From: Noviherbaspirillum massiliense JC206
GTDB taxonomy: Bacteria > Pseudomonadota > Gammaproteobacteria > Burkholderiales > Burkholderiaceae_D
Direction of reading: 5' to 3'
Assembly: GCF_000312045.1 (NCBI RefSeq)
Contig: NZ_HE978635.1
Coordinates: 250,674 to 314,673 of the forward strand
Length of the DNA: 64,000 bases
The position numbers and the translations under genes were made by a program. How positions within the stretch are numbered: position 1 is the stretch's first letter; the number at the start of each line of letters is the position of its first letter. The notes beneath the pieces are model-generated. The model did not search any database. It saw only the letters and a program-made list of their open reading frames with translations, and had not been told where the DNA came from. Shown piece after piece: positions 52,379 through 61,771 of this stretch.

Positions 52379-53152
52379 TTGGACAGCATTTTCATCACGG
52401 GGGCAGGTGCCGGCATCGGATTGGCAACCGCACGCCTGTTTGCCGCCAAGGGCTGGTTCGTCGGGGCGGCTGACCGCGATGCTTCGGCTTTGGAATCCTT
52501 GCGCCAGGAAATCGGCTCCGGAAATTGCAGCGTGCATGTCGTCGATGTCACGGATGAAGGAGCGATGCAGCAGGCCCTCGCCGATTTCGCGAGCCATAGT
52601 GGCGGAAAGCTGCGCGTATTGCACAACAACGCCGGCATCCTCAAGGTCGGCAAGTTCGAGGAAATCGGCGTGGCCGAACACAGGCGGATCGTCGAAGTCA
52701 ATGTGATCGGCTTGCTGAACGTGCTGCATGCCGCTTTTCCCTACTTGCGCGCCACTCCCGGTGCGCAGGTTATCAACATGAGTTCCGCATCGGCGATCTA
52801 CGGCATACCCGACTTCGCATCGTACTCGGCGAGCAAGCATGCGGTGCGTGCCCTGACCGAAGCGCTCGACATCGAATGGGAGTGCCATGGTATCCGCGTA
52901 TGCGACCTGATGCCGCCCTTCGTCAATACCGGCATGGTGAAGGTGAATGAAGGCGAATCAAGGCTTTTCACGAATCTGGGAATCAAGCTTGTGGCGGAGG
53001 AGGTGGCGCACGAGGTATGGAGCCTCGTCCACCGGCCGCAGTTGCACCGGCCTGTAACATTCCAGTTCCGCGCGCTATGGCCACTGGTGCGCGTTGCGCC
53101 TGCCGGGCTTACGCGACGCATCATGCGGTATCTGTGGACAAGCGAAGCCTGA
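52379..53152 (+). CDS. SDR oxidoreductase
   Basis: About 257 residues: DSIFITGAGAGIGLATARLFAAKGWFVGAADRD (NAD(P) loop), HNNAGIL, catalytic Ser in MSSASAIYG and YSASKHAVRALTEAL (Y-x3-K). Substrate unknown; the type is common near lipid genes. A TTG start with GGAG five bases upstream matches the family N-terminus; an ATG 30 bases upstream is the alternative. Confidence 0.8.
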   Translation: MDSIFITGAGAGIGLATARLFAAKGWFVGAADRDASALESLRQEIGSGNCSVHVVDVTDEGAMQQALADFASHSGGKLRVLHNNAGILKVGKFEEIGVAEHRRIVEVNVIGLLNVLHAAFPYLRATPGAQVINMSSASAIYGIPDFASYSASKHAVRALTEALDIEWECHGIRVCDLMPPFVNTGMVKVNEGESRLFTNLGIKLVAEEVAHEVWSLVHRPQLHRPVTFQFRALWPLVRVAPAGLTRRIMRYLWTSEA

Positions 53153-53275
53153 GCCGGACTGCCGGCATTGCCGGATTTGCAGAAGCGAGCAGGCGGCCTC
53201 TTTTCACTGGGCCAATAGCTGTTGAAATCCGAAGTTAGCCATGCGACATCACCCAGGAGCGAAAGCTACATATAT

Positions 53276-53587
53276 ATGAATCTCATACTCGACGAAGACA
53301 AGTTTGACGAACACCAGGCGATCCTTGCGGGGGAACTGATCGAACAGATCAAGCGCCACCTGGAAGAGGCTGGCCTGGAAGGGGACAAGCTGAAAGAGCT
53401 GACCGGACGCATTGCCTTCAGCGTTGCATGCGTGATCGACGGTGCATCTCCCATCGAATGGGAAGGCACGGAAGTGCATCCCTACCTGACCTTCCGAAGC
53501 GGTGATGATGAAATCATGCATTGGAACGACAGCTCGTCCATCCATGAATACGTGTTCGGTACCCTTGACGACATATTCGGTGAATAA
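53276..53587 (+). CDS. Conserved hypothetical protein
   Basis: A 103-residue soluble protein, acidic (NLILDEDKFDEHQAILAGELIEQIKRHLEEAGLEGDKLKELTG, ...GDDEIMHWNDSSSIHEYVFGTLDDIFG). It looks like small proteins annotated only as hypothetical in Burkholderiales. Its stop directly abuts the ATG of the SRPBCC gene, so the two are probably co-transcribed. An alternative TTG lies 18 codons upstream. Confidence 0.65.
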   Translation: MNLILDEDKFDEHQAILAGELIEQIKRHLEEAGLEGDKLKELTGRIAFSVACVIDGASPIEWEGTEVHPYLTFRSGDDEIMHWNDSSSIHEYVFGTLDDIFGE

Positions 53588-54028
53588 ATGCTCGAAATAA
53601 GGACAGAAATCGAGATCAACGCTTCGGCCGGGCGCGTCTGGTCGGTGCTGACCGACTTTGCCGGGCATCCGGCATGGAATCCTTTCGTTCGCCGCATCGA
53701 GGGCATGCCGAAGGCAGGTGAACGGCTCACAGTCTGGATTCAACCGCCCGGCGGCAAGGGCATGCGCTTCCGCCCGATCGTGCTGGAGGCGACCTCTGAA
53801 CAGGAGTTGCGCTGGCTGGGGCGCGTGCTGCTGCCAGGCATGTTCGACGGGGAGCACTACTTCCGCATTGTTCCGGTCGGCGAGGACAAGGTACGCTTCA
53901 TCCATGGCGAGCGATTTTCAGGTGTGTTGGTGGGCTTGCTGAAGTCGAGCCTGGAGACCGGGACCAGGGCGGGGTTCGAGGCGATGAACCGGGCGCTCAA
54001 GGCGAGGGCGGAGGCAGGTCAGGGATAA
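53588..54028 (+). CDS. SRPBCC (START-like) protein
   Basis: A 146-residue SRPBCC-fold protein: EINASAGRVWSVLTDFAGHPAWNPFVRRIEG and FDGEHYFRIVPVGEDKVRFIHGERFSGVL, ending in the long C-terminal helix AGFEAMNRALKARAEA. The fold holds a hydrophobic ligand. Role unknown. It starts on the base after the preceding stop. Confidence 0.85.
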   Translation: MLEIRTEIEINASAGRVWSVLTDFAGHPAWNPFVRRIEGMPKAGERLTVWIQPPGGKGMRFRPIVLEATSEQELRWLGRVLLPGMFDGEHYFRIVPVGEDKVRFIHGERFSGVLVGLLKSSLETGTRAGFEAMNRALKARAEAGQG

Positions 54029-54106
54029 GTAGCCTGTCGGTTCTTAGCGGGGATGAGGTCGTCGTTTTGTTGTCTTTAGATCTGGGAAACGATCAGGAGA
54101 GAAGCC

Positions 54107-54604
54107 ATGCAAAGCCTTCAGAAGATCACGCCCTGCCTGTGGTTCGATCATCAGGCCGAAGAGGCGGCACGTTTTTATACCGGCATCTTCAAAAATTCCC
54201 GAATTACCAATATTGCGCGCTACGGGGAGGCGGGCAAGGACGTTCACGGCATGAGCGCGGGTACCGTCATGACTGTTGCGTTCGAGCTCAACGGCCAGCC
54301 CTTCACTGCGCTCAATGGCGGTCCGATATTCAAGTTCAATGAAGCGGTCTCCCTGCAGGTGTATTGCGATAACCAGGACGAAGTCGATCATTACTGGGAC
54401 AGGCTTTCCGCAGGCGGCGATGAAACGGCGCAGCGTTGCGGCTGGCTCAAGGACAGGTACGGCCTCTCATGGCAGGTGATTCCCAAGGCCTTGCCCGAAC
54501 TGCTCAGTGGTCCCGATGCGGAACAGTCGCGCAAAGTCATGGAAGCGATGCTGCGGATGAAGAAGATCGACATCGACGAGCTGAGGCGGGCCAAGGCCGG
54601 CTAG
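54107..54604 (+). CDS. VOC-family PhnB-like protein
   Basis: A 165-residue glyoxalase-fold protein: LQKITPCLWFDHQAEEAARFYTGIFKNSRI, FELNGQPFTALNGGP and CGWLKDRYGLSWQVIPKALPELL are typical of the PhnB group often called 3-demethylubiquinone methyltransferase-like. The enzyme activity is not established. AGGAGAGAAGCC precedes the ATG. Confidence 0.85.
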   Translation: MQSLQKITPCLWFDHQAEEAARFYTGIFKNSRITNIARYGEAGKDVHGMSAGTVMTVAFELNGQPFTALNGGPIFKFNEAVSLQVYCDNQDEVDHYWDRLSAGGDETAQRCGWLKDRYGLSWQVIPKALPELLSGPDAEQSRKVMEAMLRMKKIDIDELRRAKAG

Positions 54605-54620
54605 GATATCCGGCCCTGCG

Positions 54621-54968
54621 TCATTCCCGATGGACGCGGCGCGAATCGTCCGGCGCTTCCGCGCGCTCATGCATGCCATAGTCCCGCATCACTTGCGCCA
54701 CCCGCAGGCGATAATCGGAAAATACTCTTTCCCGGCCCAGCTGCTGAACATGGCGATGGGCTTCGAGGTTGCGCCAGCGCCGCACTGCATCTTCATCCCG
54801 CCAGAAGGAGAGCGACAGCAGCTTTCCGGGCTGCGACAGGCTCTCGAACCGTTCGATGGAGATGAATCCGTCGATGCGTTCCAGTTCCGGCCTGAGCATG
54901 GTTGCCGCATCGAGGTATGCCTGTTTCTGGCCGGAGCCGGGCAGCGCTTCGAAAATGACTGCGATCAT
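54621..54968 (-). CDS. Antibiotic-biosynthesis monooxygenase (ABM) domain protein
   Basis: A 115-residue ABM-fold protein: [43 protein letters not shown] and [44 protein letters not shown]. This dimeric alpha/beta barrel fold acts on quinones or haem. Start and the preceding NIPSNAP stop overlap as TGATG, so they form one unit, divergent from the ArsR regulator. Confidence 0.85.
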   Translation of the reverse strand: MIAVIFEALPGSGQKQAYLDAATMLRPELERIDGFISIERFESLSQPGKLLSLSFWRDEDAVRRWRNLEAHRHVQQLGRERVFSDYRLRVAQVMRDYGMHERAEAPDDSRRVHRE

Positions 54969-55313
54969 CAGTGTGCTCCTTGCAAGGACGGGGCGGCGTG
55001 AAAAGTGCCATCCACAATTTCGGTAAAAGTCCGCTCTTCGCGCAATATCAATTTCTTCTCCTGTGCCATTTCGAAATTCGCACACCCGTCCGGGTCGGAT
55101 TTCAACCTCGCCCGATACTGCTCGTAGGAGGCGAGGCTGTCGAACGCGATCAGCCCCCCAGGCTACATTGTTCGTGCCTTCATGCGGCAGGAAATAGCCG
55201 ATCAGCCTGCCTCCGCAGCGCGGGATGATACGCCCCCAGTTTTCCGCATATTTCTTGAACGCATCGCGTTGAAAAGGGTCGATTTCGTAACGGATAAAGC
55301 AGGTGAGCATCAT
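54968..55313 (-). pseudogene. NIPSNAP-family gene with a G-run frameshift
   Basis: From ATG 55313: [25 protein letters not shown], then [24 protein letters not shown]. After a run of six G (55154-55159 on the plus strand as C) the matching continuation [23 protein letters not shown]... [17 protein letters not shown] lies in another frame. Removing one G restores a normal NIPSNAP protein of about 115 residues. Possible sequencing error, true mutation, or slippage switch. Confidence 0.75.
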
Positions 55314-55372
55314 GTCTGTTTCGTCGTGGTCGATAAGCCAATGCGACAACGATAGCTGCTTGAGCCGCATGA

Positions 55373-55396
55373 ATGGTTCGGCTAAGATCGAACCAT
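55373..55396. promoter_or_regulatory. Palindromic operator over the ArsR-family start
   Basis: ATGGTTCG-N8-CGAACCAT is a perfect 8-bp inverted repeat ending in the regulator's start codon. It is positioned to control both the regulator and the divergent NIPSNAP-ABM pair by ArsR-family binding. Confidence 0.65.
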
Positions 55397-56135
55397 GAAA
55401 GATGGCCCCAACATAGTCGGTATTGCCGCGTTGATCGGCGACCATGCGCGTGCGGAAGCCCTGACCGCGCTCATGAGCGGCCGGGCGCTCACGGCTACCG
55501 AGCTTGCCGATGCCGCGGGCGTGACCAAGCAGACGATGAGTGCGCATCTCGCGAAAATGCTGGACGCAGGATTGATCGCCGTGGAATCGCAGGGACGGCA
55601 TCGCTACTTCCGCCTGGCCGATGAAGAAATCGCTCATCTTCTCGAATCCCTGATGGGTGTTGCCTACATGACGGGCGCGGTCCGGCTGCGCTCCAGTCCG
55701 CGCGAACCGGCCCTGAGAAAGGCCAGGGTGTGTTATGACCATCTCGCCGGCGAAACCGGGGTGAGAATTTACGCCAGCCTGTTGAAGAACAAGGCCCTGA
55801 TGCTGGGCGACGTTGGTCTCGAAGTCACTGCCTTCGGAGAGCGGCTGTTTGCGCAGATCGGCATCGATGCCAGCCAGCTTTCGAGGCAGCGGCGCTTCTT
55901 TTGCCGGAGCTGTCTCGACTGGAGCGAGCGCCGCCATCATCTTGCCGGCAGCCTCGGCGCAGCCTTGTTTGCGCGCATGATCGAGCTCGGATGGGCCCGG
56001 CGCGCGAAGGATTCGCGGGTCGTCACCTTTACCACGACGGGCGAGCGGGCACTGCAGGCGTTCCTCTCCGCGAAGGATGAAATCATCCCAAGAAGTCTGG
56101 TTGCCGGCGGCGGCACGCTCTTGCCGGCAGACTGA
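55395..56135 (+). CDS. ArsR-family winged-helix regulator
   Basis: A 246-residue regulator: [63 protein letters not shown] is an ArsR-type winged helix. The long C-terminal part contains [18 protein letters not shown], a Cys pair that could bind metal or sense oxidants. Divergent from NIPSNAP-ABM, which it probably represses. No signal or membrane segment. Confidence 0.85.
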   Translation: MKDGPNIVGIAALIGDHARAEALTALMSGRALTATELADAAGVTKQTMSAHLAKMLDAGLIAVESQGRHRYFRLADEEIAHLLESLMGVAYMTGAVRLRSSPREPALRKARVCYDHLAGETGVRIYASLLKNKALMLGDVGLEVTAFGERLFAQIGIDASQLSRQRRFFCRSCLDWSERRHHLAGSLGAALFARMIELGWARRAKDSRVVTFTTTGERALQAFLSAKDEIIPRSLVAGGGTLLPAD

Positions 56136-56143
56136 ATGACTCC

Positions 56144-57151
56144 CTAGCAAGGCGGCACCGCAGCGCCTCCGGAAGGGATTTCAAGAAGCTGCAACGCTCT
56201 GTCGTTACCGCACGATGCATCCTCCGCCAGCAAGGCCGTGATATCTTCCCGCCGCGGCAGTCCTGCGACCGCACCAAGCCGCGTCGTTGCCCATGCCGCT
56301 GCCGCATTCGCCCATGCCCCGGCGCTGTGTGGAGCTTGCCCCTCCAGCAGGGCGACGGCGAAGGCGGCGGAAAAGGCATCTCCGGCTCCGGTCGTGTCCC
56401 TGGCCTCGACAGGAATCGCCGCAAATGCATGCGCTTCGTCCTGCGCGACTACGATATTGCCGCCGTCGGGGCTCTGCAGCGTCACCAGGCGGGGTCCGCG
56501 CTCGAGCAGCTTTCCTGCTGCAGCCATTGCAGAACGGGCATCGGTGATCGCCATGCCGCTGATGGTTTGCGCACCGCTTGCGTCGGCACGGAGGACGGCG
56601 ATCAGCTGCATCACCCGTTCCGGCAGTGGCGCCGCAGGATCGGCATCCAGCATGGTGACGAGGCGCTGCGCGTGGGCAATGCGGAATGCATGTTCCACGG
56701 CAGCCTGCGGCACTTCAAGCTGGGCGAGCACCCAGCCGGCCGAGGCGATCAGGCCGGCGGCGCGATCCACGTCGGCGGGTCGCAGGCACTGGTTGGCGCC
56801 CGGCGTGGCCATGCGCGTGGTCTTGCCGTCTGCGCCGATCATGACGAGGGTGGTGCCGGTGCTTGCCTCGCTCGTGCGGCGGACATGGCGGATGTCTACG
56901 CCTTCCGCGTTCAGCCGCTCCAGGATGTCTTCGCTGCGCCTGTCGCTGCCCGTCATTGCCACCAGCGCTACCCTCGCGCCCAGCCGCGCTGCGGCAATCG
57001 CCTGGTTCACTCCCTTCCCGCCGGGCGCGCATTCGAATAGCCGAGCCAGCGCGGAAGCGCCGGTGTCGGGAAGCTTCTCGCCTTGCATGCAGAAATCGGT
57101 GGCGGCGCCGCCGATCACGACCATGTCCGGGCGGCCGCGTCTTGATCTCAT
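56144..57151 (-). CDS. PfkB-family carbohydrate kinase (ribokinase-like)
   Basis: A 335-residue kinase: [20 protein letters not shown], the [15 protein letters not shown] substrate motif and the catalytic [18 protein letters not shown] (Asp base, anion hole). Ribokinase is the nearest type, but the sugar or nucleoside cannot be read. Its ATG overlaps the stop of the P450 gene (ATGA), so it is translated from the same message. Confidence 0.85.
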   Translation of the reverse strand: MRSRRGRPDMVVIGGAATDFCMQGEKLPDTGASALARLFECAPGGKGVNQAIAAARLGARVALVAMTGSDRRSEDILERLNAEGVDIRHVRRTSEASTGTTLVMIGADGKTTRMATPGANQCLRPADVDRAAGLIASAGWVLAQLEVPQAAVEHAFRIAHAQRLVTMLDADPAAPLPERVMQLIAVLRADASGAQTISGMAITDARSAMAAAGKLLERGPRLVTLQSPDGGNIVVAQDEAHAFAAIPVEARDTTGAGDAFSAAFAVALLEGQAPHSAGAWANAAAAWATTRLGAVAGLPRREDITALLAEDASCGNDRALQLLEIPSGGAAVPPC

Positions 57152-58419
57152 GCCGCAGGCCGCGCGACGGGCTCGATGCGGCGCACATTGGAAATGACGA
57201 AGCGGCTTGCCGGGATGGCAGGCATGCGCGACAGGTCGATCTGCAAATCCTGCTGCGGCACGTCATATCGCATTTCCGACACCAGCATGCGCACAGCCTC
57301 CCTCGTCAGCGCGATCGTGATTCGTTCGCCCGGACAGCGGTGGCCCTGCAGGTAATCGCCGCCGCCCTGCGGAATGAAGTTGAAAGGGCTTTGGTCCCAA
57401 TGCCGGAAGCGCTCCGGCCGGAAGGTTTCCGGCTCGTCCCATATGCGCGCGTCATGGTTCGTGCCATACATGTCGAGAAATACCCAGTCACCTTCCGAAA
57501 AGCGGTGGGCGCGCCATTCGAAGGGAACGAGGACATGTCCGGCGATCAGGGGAAAGAAGGGATAGAAACGCCGCACTTCCTGCACAAAGCATTCGGCATA
57601 GCCATCCTCGCCAGCGGCAAGCCGCGCGCGGCAATCGGGATAGGCATGCAATGCGAGCGCGGCGAAGGTGATGAAACGGGCAACGGCCACAGTCGGCCGC
57701 AGGACATTGATGAGTTCCACCGCCGCCGTTCTTGCGTCGAGCAGCTTGCCATCCGTGTCGCCGTGCAAGGCAATCGCATGGGCCATGCTGCCTTCCGGGA
57801 TGGCATGGCGGGAGCTGCGTGCCGTCGTGATCAGGCCGCGCGCCCATTGTTCGGTACGCATGCGCAGTGCCTGGCCTTTCCAGTTCCTGGGGCCGATCGC
57901 GCCGGAGCCGTCGATCATGGCAGAGAATTCCTCGGCCCTCTGCCGCGCCTCGGGATCGGCAAGCGGAATGCCGGCCCATTCGCAGACCGCGCGGCACAGG
58001 ATCTCTTCGACTTCGGAATGCAGCACCACTTGCGGCTGCCGTTCCCACTTCGCCAGTTGCGCGCGCCAGTGGCGGATCATGGCTTGTGCAAGCCCGTCGA
58101 CGGCTGGGGACTCCAGCAGGGGCATGAACATCTGCTTGCGCCGCTGATGCGCCGCTCCATCGAGCGTCTGCACGCTGCCCAGGTCTTGCAGCAGCATCAG
58201 GGTGGTCGGCGGGATTGCGCCCCTGCGGGTGAAGCGGCCCGGGTGAAAGAACATGCGCGCCGCATCTTCGCCCATGGTGCACACGGCCCTGCGCAGCATC
58301 AGGCGGGTTTCGAAGATGTCGGACTGAAAGCGCGCACAGCGTTTCGAGATGAAGGTGTAGCCATCCGACAGCAGCGCCAGTGTGCTGTCGAAGCTGTCAT
58401 CGCGCGGAATGGCTGGCAT
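57148..58419 (-). CDS. CYP152-type fatty-acid peroxygenase P450
   Basis: A 423-residue P450 with the CYP152 signatures: RPTVAVARFITFAALALH (Arg that salt-bridges the fatty-acid carboxylate), and the haem loop FIPQGGGDYLQGHRCPGERITIAL. These enzymes use H2O2 instead of a reductase to hydroxylate or decarboxylate fatty acids. There is no ferredoxin or reductase gene nearby, which fits. Operon: SDR 17 bases upstream, kinase overlapping downstream. No clear ribosome site before the ATG. Confidence 0.9.
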   Translation of the reverse strand: MPAIPRDDSFDSTLALLSDGYTFISKRCARFQSDIFETRLMLRRAVCTMGEDAARMFFHPGRFTRRGAIPPTTLMLLQDLGSVQTLDGAAHQRRKQMFMPLLESPAVDGLAQAMIRHWRAQLAKWERQPQVVLHSEVEEILCRAVCEWAGIPLADPEARQRAEEFSAMIDGSGAIGPRNWKGQALRMRTEQWARGLITTARSSRHAIPEGSMAHAIALHGDTDGKLLDARTAAVELINVLRPTVAVARFITFAALALHAYPDCRARLAAGEDGYAECFVQEVRRFYPFFPLIAGHVLVPFEWRAHRFSEGDWVFLDMYGTNHDARIWDEPETFRPERFRHWDQSPFNFIPQGGGDYLQGHRCPGERITIALTREAVRMLVSEMRYDVPQQDLQIDLSRMPAIPASRFVISNVRRIEPVARPAA

Positions 58420-58436
58420 CGGGATGGAATAGCGGA

Positions 58437-59219
58437 TTACGCCCCCTGGCCCTGGAACAGCATCAATGCGCCATCGATCACGATGGTCGTGCCGTGAATG
58501 TAGCGCGCGTGCTCGGAAGCCAGGAACACCGCGGCATGCGCGATTTCCTCCGGCATCCCGGCGCGCTTCATCGGGATCGATTGCGCCTTCTTGTCACGCA
58601 CTGCCGCGTCGTCGACTGCCTTCTGGTTCATTGGCGTCAGAATCATGCCGGGCGCGATATTGTTCACATTGATGTTCTTGTCGGCAAGTTCGAGCGCAAG
58701 CGTGGTGGTCAGGTTGCGCAAACCGCCCTTGGAACTGTCATAACCGGCGGCCCCCGCATTCGGAATTTCCTGATGCACGCTGGTGATGTTGATGATGCAG
58801 CCGTGGCGGTCGCTGCCCTCCAGGCCGCGAATGAATTCGCGGCAGCAGTAGAAGGGGCCATACAGGTTGGTGCGGATAACGTTGTCCCATTCCTCGTCGG
58901 TCATGTCCTTCACATGCTTGCCGATGGAATTGATGCCGGCATTGTTGACCAGGATGGTAGGCATGCCGGGGCCACTCCCCAGGTCGCGAAAGAGTTGCGC
59001 CACTGCCTGCGAGTCGCGCTGGTCGAGCTGGAACACCGCTGCCTTCCTGCCGGCGGCTTCGATTTCGCGCGCGGTATGTTCGGCGCCGGCGCGGTCGCGG
59101 AAATAAGTGATGGCCACGTCCGCGCCTTCGCGGGCGAAGGCGATCGCAGTGGCTTGCCCGATGCCGGAATCGGCGCCGGTCACGAGCGCAATTTCGCCCT
59201 TGAGTCTTTGCAGGTTCAT
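58437..59219 (-). CDS. SDR oxidoreductase (glucose-1-dehydrogenase type)
   Basis: A 260-residue classical SDR: LKGEIALVTGADSGIGQATAIAFAREGADVAITY, NNAGINSIG, catalytic Ser in NITSVHQE, YDSSKGGLRNLTTTL (Y-x3-K) and ALMLFQGQGA end. It may oxidise the hydroxy acid made by the P450 or an unrelated sugar; context only. GGAGCTTTCC precedes the ATG. First gene of the three-gene unit. Confidence 0.85.
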   Translation of the reverse strand: MNLQRLKGEIALVTGADSGIGQATAIAFAREGADVAITYFRDRAGAEHTAREIEAAGRKAAVFQLDQRDSQAVAQLFRDLGSGPGMPTILVNNAGINSIGKHVKDMTDEEWDNVIRTNLYGPFYCCREFIRGLEGSDRHGCIINITSVHQEIPNAGAAGYDSSKGGLRNLTTTLALELADKNINVNNIAPGMILTPMNQKAVDDAAVRDKKAQSIPMKRAGMPEEIAHAAVFLASEHARYIHGTTIVIDGALMLFQGQGA

Positions 59220-59255
59220 GGAAAGCTCCAGACGGAAAATCGGCGCGGCAGCCGG

Positions 59256-59606
59256 TCAGTGATGCAGGCGCCGCTCCAGCACCGACATCAGGCCTTTGCG
59301 GTTCTTGTGTTCGGCTTCATAGGCCCGGATTTTTTCGATGTCCCTGCGCGACAGGGAATCGAGTTCGGCCCGGATCTGCGGAATGGTCAGATGCTGGTAA
59401 TCCGCGATGGGCAGTTTGCGGTCGGGCGACCTGCCCGCGCGGTCCTTCTGCTTTTCTACCCGGGTTTCTCCGTATTGCGCGCGCTGCTTGTTGACGATGC
59501 GGGCTGCTACTTCATCTTCGCGACCCTTGTAGCGGCCTTCCTGCTTGAACCTGCGTTCCAACTGCTTGTATTCATGTTCGCGTTTCTGGCTGGCTCCTGC
59601 TGGCAT
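59256..59606 (-). CDS. Basic conserved hypothetical protein (annotated elsewhere as plasmid stabilisation protein)
   Basis: A 116-residue, highly charged helical protein (KREHEYKQLERRFKQEGRYKGREDEVAARIVNKQRAQYGE... IRAYEAEHKNRKGLMSVLERRLHH). The family is often labelled plasmid stabilisation protein; real function unknown and no toxin-antitoxin partner is visible. CAAGGAGAATGTC precedes the ATG. The frame continues upstream without family character. Confidence 0.75.
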   Translation of the reverse strand: MPAGASQKREHEYKQLERRFKQEGRYKGREDEVAARIVNKQRAQYGETRVEKQKDRAGRSPDRKLPIADYQHLTIPQIRAELDSLSRRDIEKIRAYEAEHKNRKGLMSVLERRLHH

Positions 59607-59860
59607 GACATTCTCCTTGGGGGTAACCCGACTGCTTTTGCACAAACCGTGCCTCCCGGTCCTCGTGCCACCCGAAGCGCTGGCGTGAATGATGCTTGTG
59701 ATGCTTGGTATGACTTGCCGCAGCGGCGATGCACGCAGGCGGCATTTGTGGGAACACACGGAGCAAGCCCTTGGCGCAGCGGCTCGAAGCAGGACGCTCG
59801 TCCGTGTAATTCCGCCATACCCCCGGACAAATCTACAAATCGCACAGGGGCCGCAGACGA

Positions 59861-60112
59861 ATGGACACGCCCGACCGAATGGAGAAAATGACAGTGACGG
59901 AACATCAGCCGCCGGAGCAGGACCCGGTACGATCGCCGCCGGAGGTGCCGACGATTCCCAGGCCGGAGCCCGAAATCGAGCCGACGCACCGGCCCGGCCC
60001 GGAAATTCCGGCATTGCCACCCGATCCCGCAAGTCCGGATACGCCGCAGGGGCCGGAAATCATTCCCGATCCTGCGCCACCGGAATATCCGGTGCCGGGG
60101 CAGGGAAGCTGA
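59861..60112 (+). CDS. Proline-rich hypothetical protein
   Basis: An 83-residue protein, about one third Pro with many Glu (PPEVPTIPRPEPEIEPTHRPGPEIPALPPDP). It is intrinsically disordered. Such short PEP-rich proteins are common in Burkholderiales and of unknown function. A weak ribosome site; could also begin at an internal ATG. Confidence 0.5.
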   Translation: MDTPDRMEKMTVTEHQPPEQDPVRSPPEVPTIPRPEPEIEPTHRPGPEIPALPPDPASPDTPQGPEIIPDPAPPEYPVPGQGS

Positions 60113-60145
60113 GCGCGAGCGACAGGGGCAATCGCCGACAGCTGT

Positions 60146-60379
60146 TCAGGCTTGCTTGGTCAGCGGTCGGAATTCCGGGTTTTCGCCGATGCTCCCAAGT
60201 TCCGCCAGCTGATCGGAGGCGGCCTGGGCCAGGGTTTCCCCGATCATTTCGGGCGGCACGGTCGGCAGCTTGTCGCTGAGTTCCTTGACCGGCATCAGCC
60301 GGTGCCGTTCCGGATCCCACTGGTCATACACTTGCGCGATCTGTTTCCAGATCGCACCCTGGCTGCTGGTCATCGTCAT
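60146..60379 (-). CDS. Small conserved hypothetical protein
   Basis: A 77-residue soluble protein (IWKQIAQVYDQWDPERHRLMPVKELSDKLPTVPPEMIGETLAQAASDQLAELGSI). Helical, acidic. No family recognised. AAGGAGCGCGT lies before the ATG. It converges with the Pro-rich gene. Confidence 0.6.
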   Translation of the reverse strand: MTMTSSQGAIWKQIAQVYDQWDPERHRLMPVKELSDKLPTVPPEMIGETLAQAASDQLAELGSIGENPEFRPLTKQA

Positions 60380-60526
60380 ACGCGCTCCTTGCGGCTCACT
60401 CTTTCATGAAGGATTTGTCCGCTGCATGGCCGATTAATTCCCCTCTGGCCTGCAGGCAATCGGCCGCCATCGGCACCTTCCTTGCATGGCTCGTCCATTT
60501 TCCATCGCACGGCAATGGAGGGATTC

Positions 60527-61771
60527 ATGAAGGCAGTGGTTTATCACAGCGTGGGCGACATCCGGCTGGAAGACGTGCCGGAACCGAAGATCGAACAGCC
60601 GACGGATGCGATCGTGCGGCTGACGGCGAGCGCCATTTGCGGCACCGACCTGCATTTCGTGCGCGGCACCTTTGCCGGGATGCAGGAAGGCACCATCCTT
60701 GGCCATGAAGGCATCGGCATCGTGGAACAGGTCGGGGGCGGGGTGCGCAATATCGTGGCCGGCGACCGGGTGGTGATCCCCTCCACTATCGCCTGCGGCA
60801 TTTGCTCGTACTGCCGGGAAGGCTATTACGCGCAGTGCGACAATGCCAATCCGAACGGCTCTTCCGCCGGCACCGCCTTCTATGGCGGTCCGAAGGCGAC
60901 GGGTCCCTTTCACGGATTGCAGGCGGAAAAGGCGCGCATTCCGTTTGCCAATGTCAATCTGATCAAGCTGCCGGACGAGATCAACGATGAACAGGCGATC
61001 CTGCTGTCGGACATTTTCCCGACCGGCTACTTCGGCGCCGACCTGGCCGACATTCATCCAGGTCATACCGTTGCCGTGTTCGGCTGTGGTCCGGTCGGCC
61101 AATTCGCCATTGCCTCTGCCAAGCTGATGGTTGCGGGAAGGATTTTTGCGATTGACCGCATACCGGATCGGCTCGACATGGCACGCCAGCAGGGCGCGGA
61201 AGTGATCAATTTCGAGGAAGAAGATCCGATCCAGGCAATCAAGAATATGACGGGCGGCATAGGTGTCGATCGTGCCATCGATGCCGTCGGCGTCGATGCG
61301 GAATGCCCGCAGCATGGACCGGCCGCGGCGGCTGCCCGGCAAAAGCAGCAGGCGTTTCAGCAGGAAGTGCAGCAAGTCGCGCCCGAGCAGCATCCGCAAG
61401 GTGCCAACTGGCATCCGGGGCAGGCGCCGTCGCAAGCCCAGCAATGGGCCATCAAAGCCCTGGCCAAGGCGGGCACGCTCGCCATCATCGGTGTTTATCC
61501 ACCCAGCGATACGTTTTTCCCGATCGGCATGGCGATGAACAAGAATCTCACCATCAAGATGGGAAACTGCAACCACCGCAAATACATTCCGCGCCTGATC
61601 GAACTGGTCCAGACCGGCGGCTTCGACCCGACCCGGCTGGTGACGCAGGTGGAACCGATGGATTCGGTGATCGATGCCTACAAGGCATTCGACTTGCGGC
61701 GTCCCGGCTGGCTGAAGGTGGAAATTCTCCCAAGCGGCAAGGCCCAGGCAGGCGGACATAGTGGTCCGTAA
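60527..61771 (+). CDS. Zinc-dependent alcohol dehydrogenase
   Basis: A 414-residue MDR-family enzyme: KAVVYHSVGDIRLEDVPEP, catalytic zinc ligands in SAICGTDLHF and GHEGIG, structural-zinc Cys set CGICSYCREGYYAQC, and the NAD loop VFGCGPVGQFAI. A 40-residue Gln/Ala-rich insertion (QHGPAAAAARQKQQAFQQ and following) resembles that of the formaldehyde-dehydrogenase-like subfamily. It likely oxidises small alcohols or aldehydes. The start after GGAGGGATTC was chosen over one 15 codons upstream. Confidence 0.85.
   Translation: MKAVVYHSVGDIRLEDVPEPKIEQPTDAIVRLTASAICGTDLHFVRGTFAGMQEGTILGHEGIGIVEQVGGGVRNIVAGDRVVIPSTIACGICSYCREGYYAQCDNANPNGSSAGTAFYGGPKATGPFHGLQAEKARIPFANVNLIKLPDEINDEQAILLSDIFPTGYFGADLADIHPGHTVAVFGCGPVGQFAIASAKLMVAGRIFAIDRIPDRLDMARQQGAEVINFEEEDPIQAIKNMTGGIGVDRAIDAVGVDAECPQHGPAAAAARQKQQAFQQEVQQVAPEQHPQGANWHPGQAPSQAQQWAIKALAKAGTLAIIGVYPPSDTFFPIGMAMNKNLTIKMGNCNHRKYIPRLIELVQTGGFDPTRLVTQVEPMDSVIDAYKAFDLRRPGWLKVEILPSGKAQAGGHSGP

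Noticed and set aside
54621-56150. One 509-codon minus-strand frame as a single protein
   Set aside because: It joins the ABM gene, a frameshifted NIPSNAP gene and antisense of the ArsR gene. Family matches end at the real start codons.
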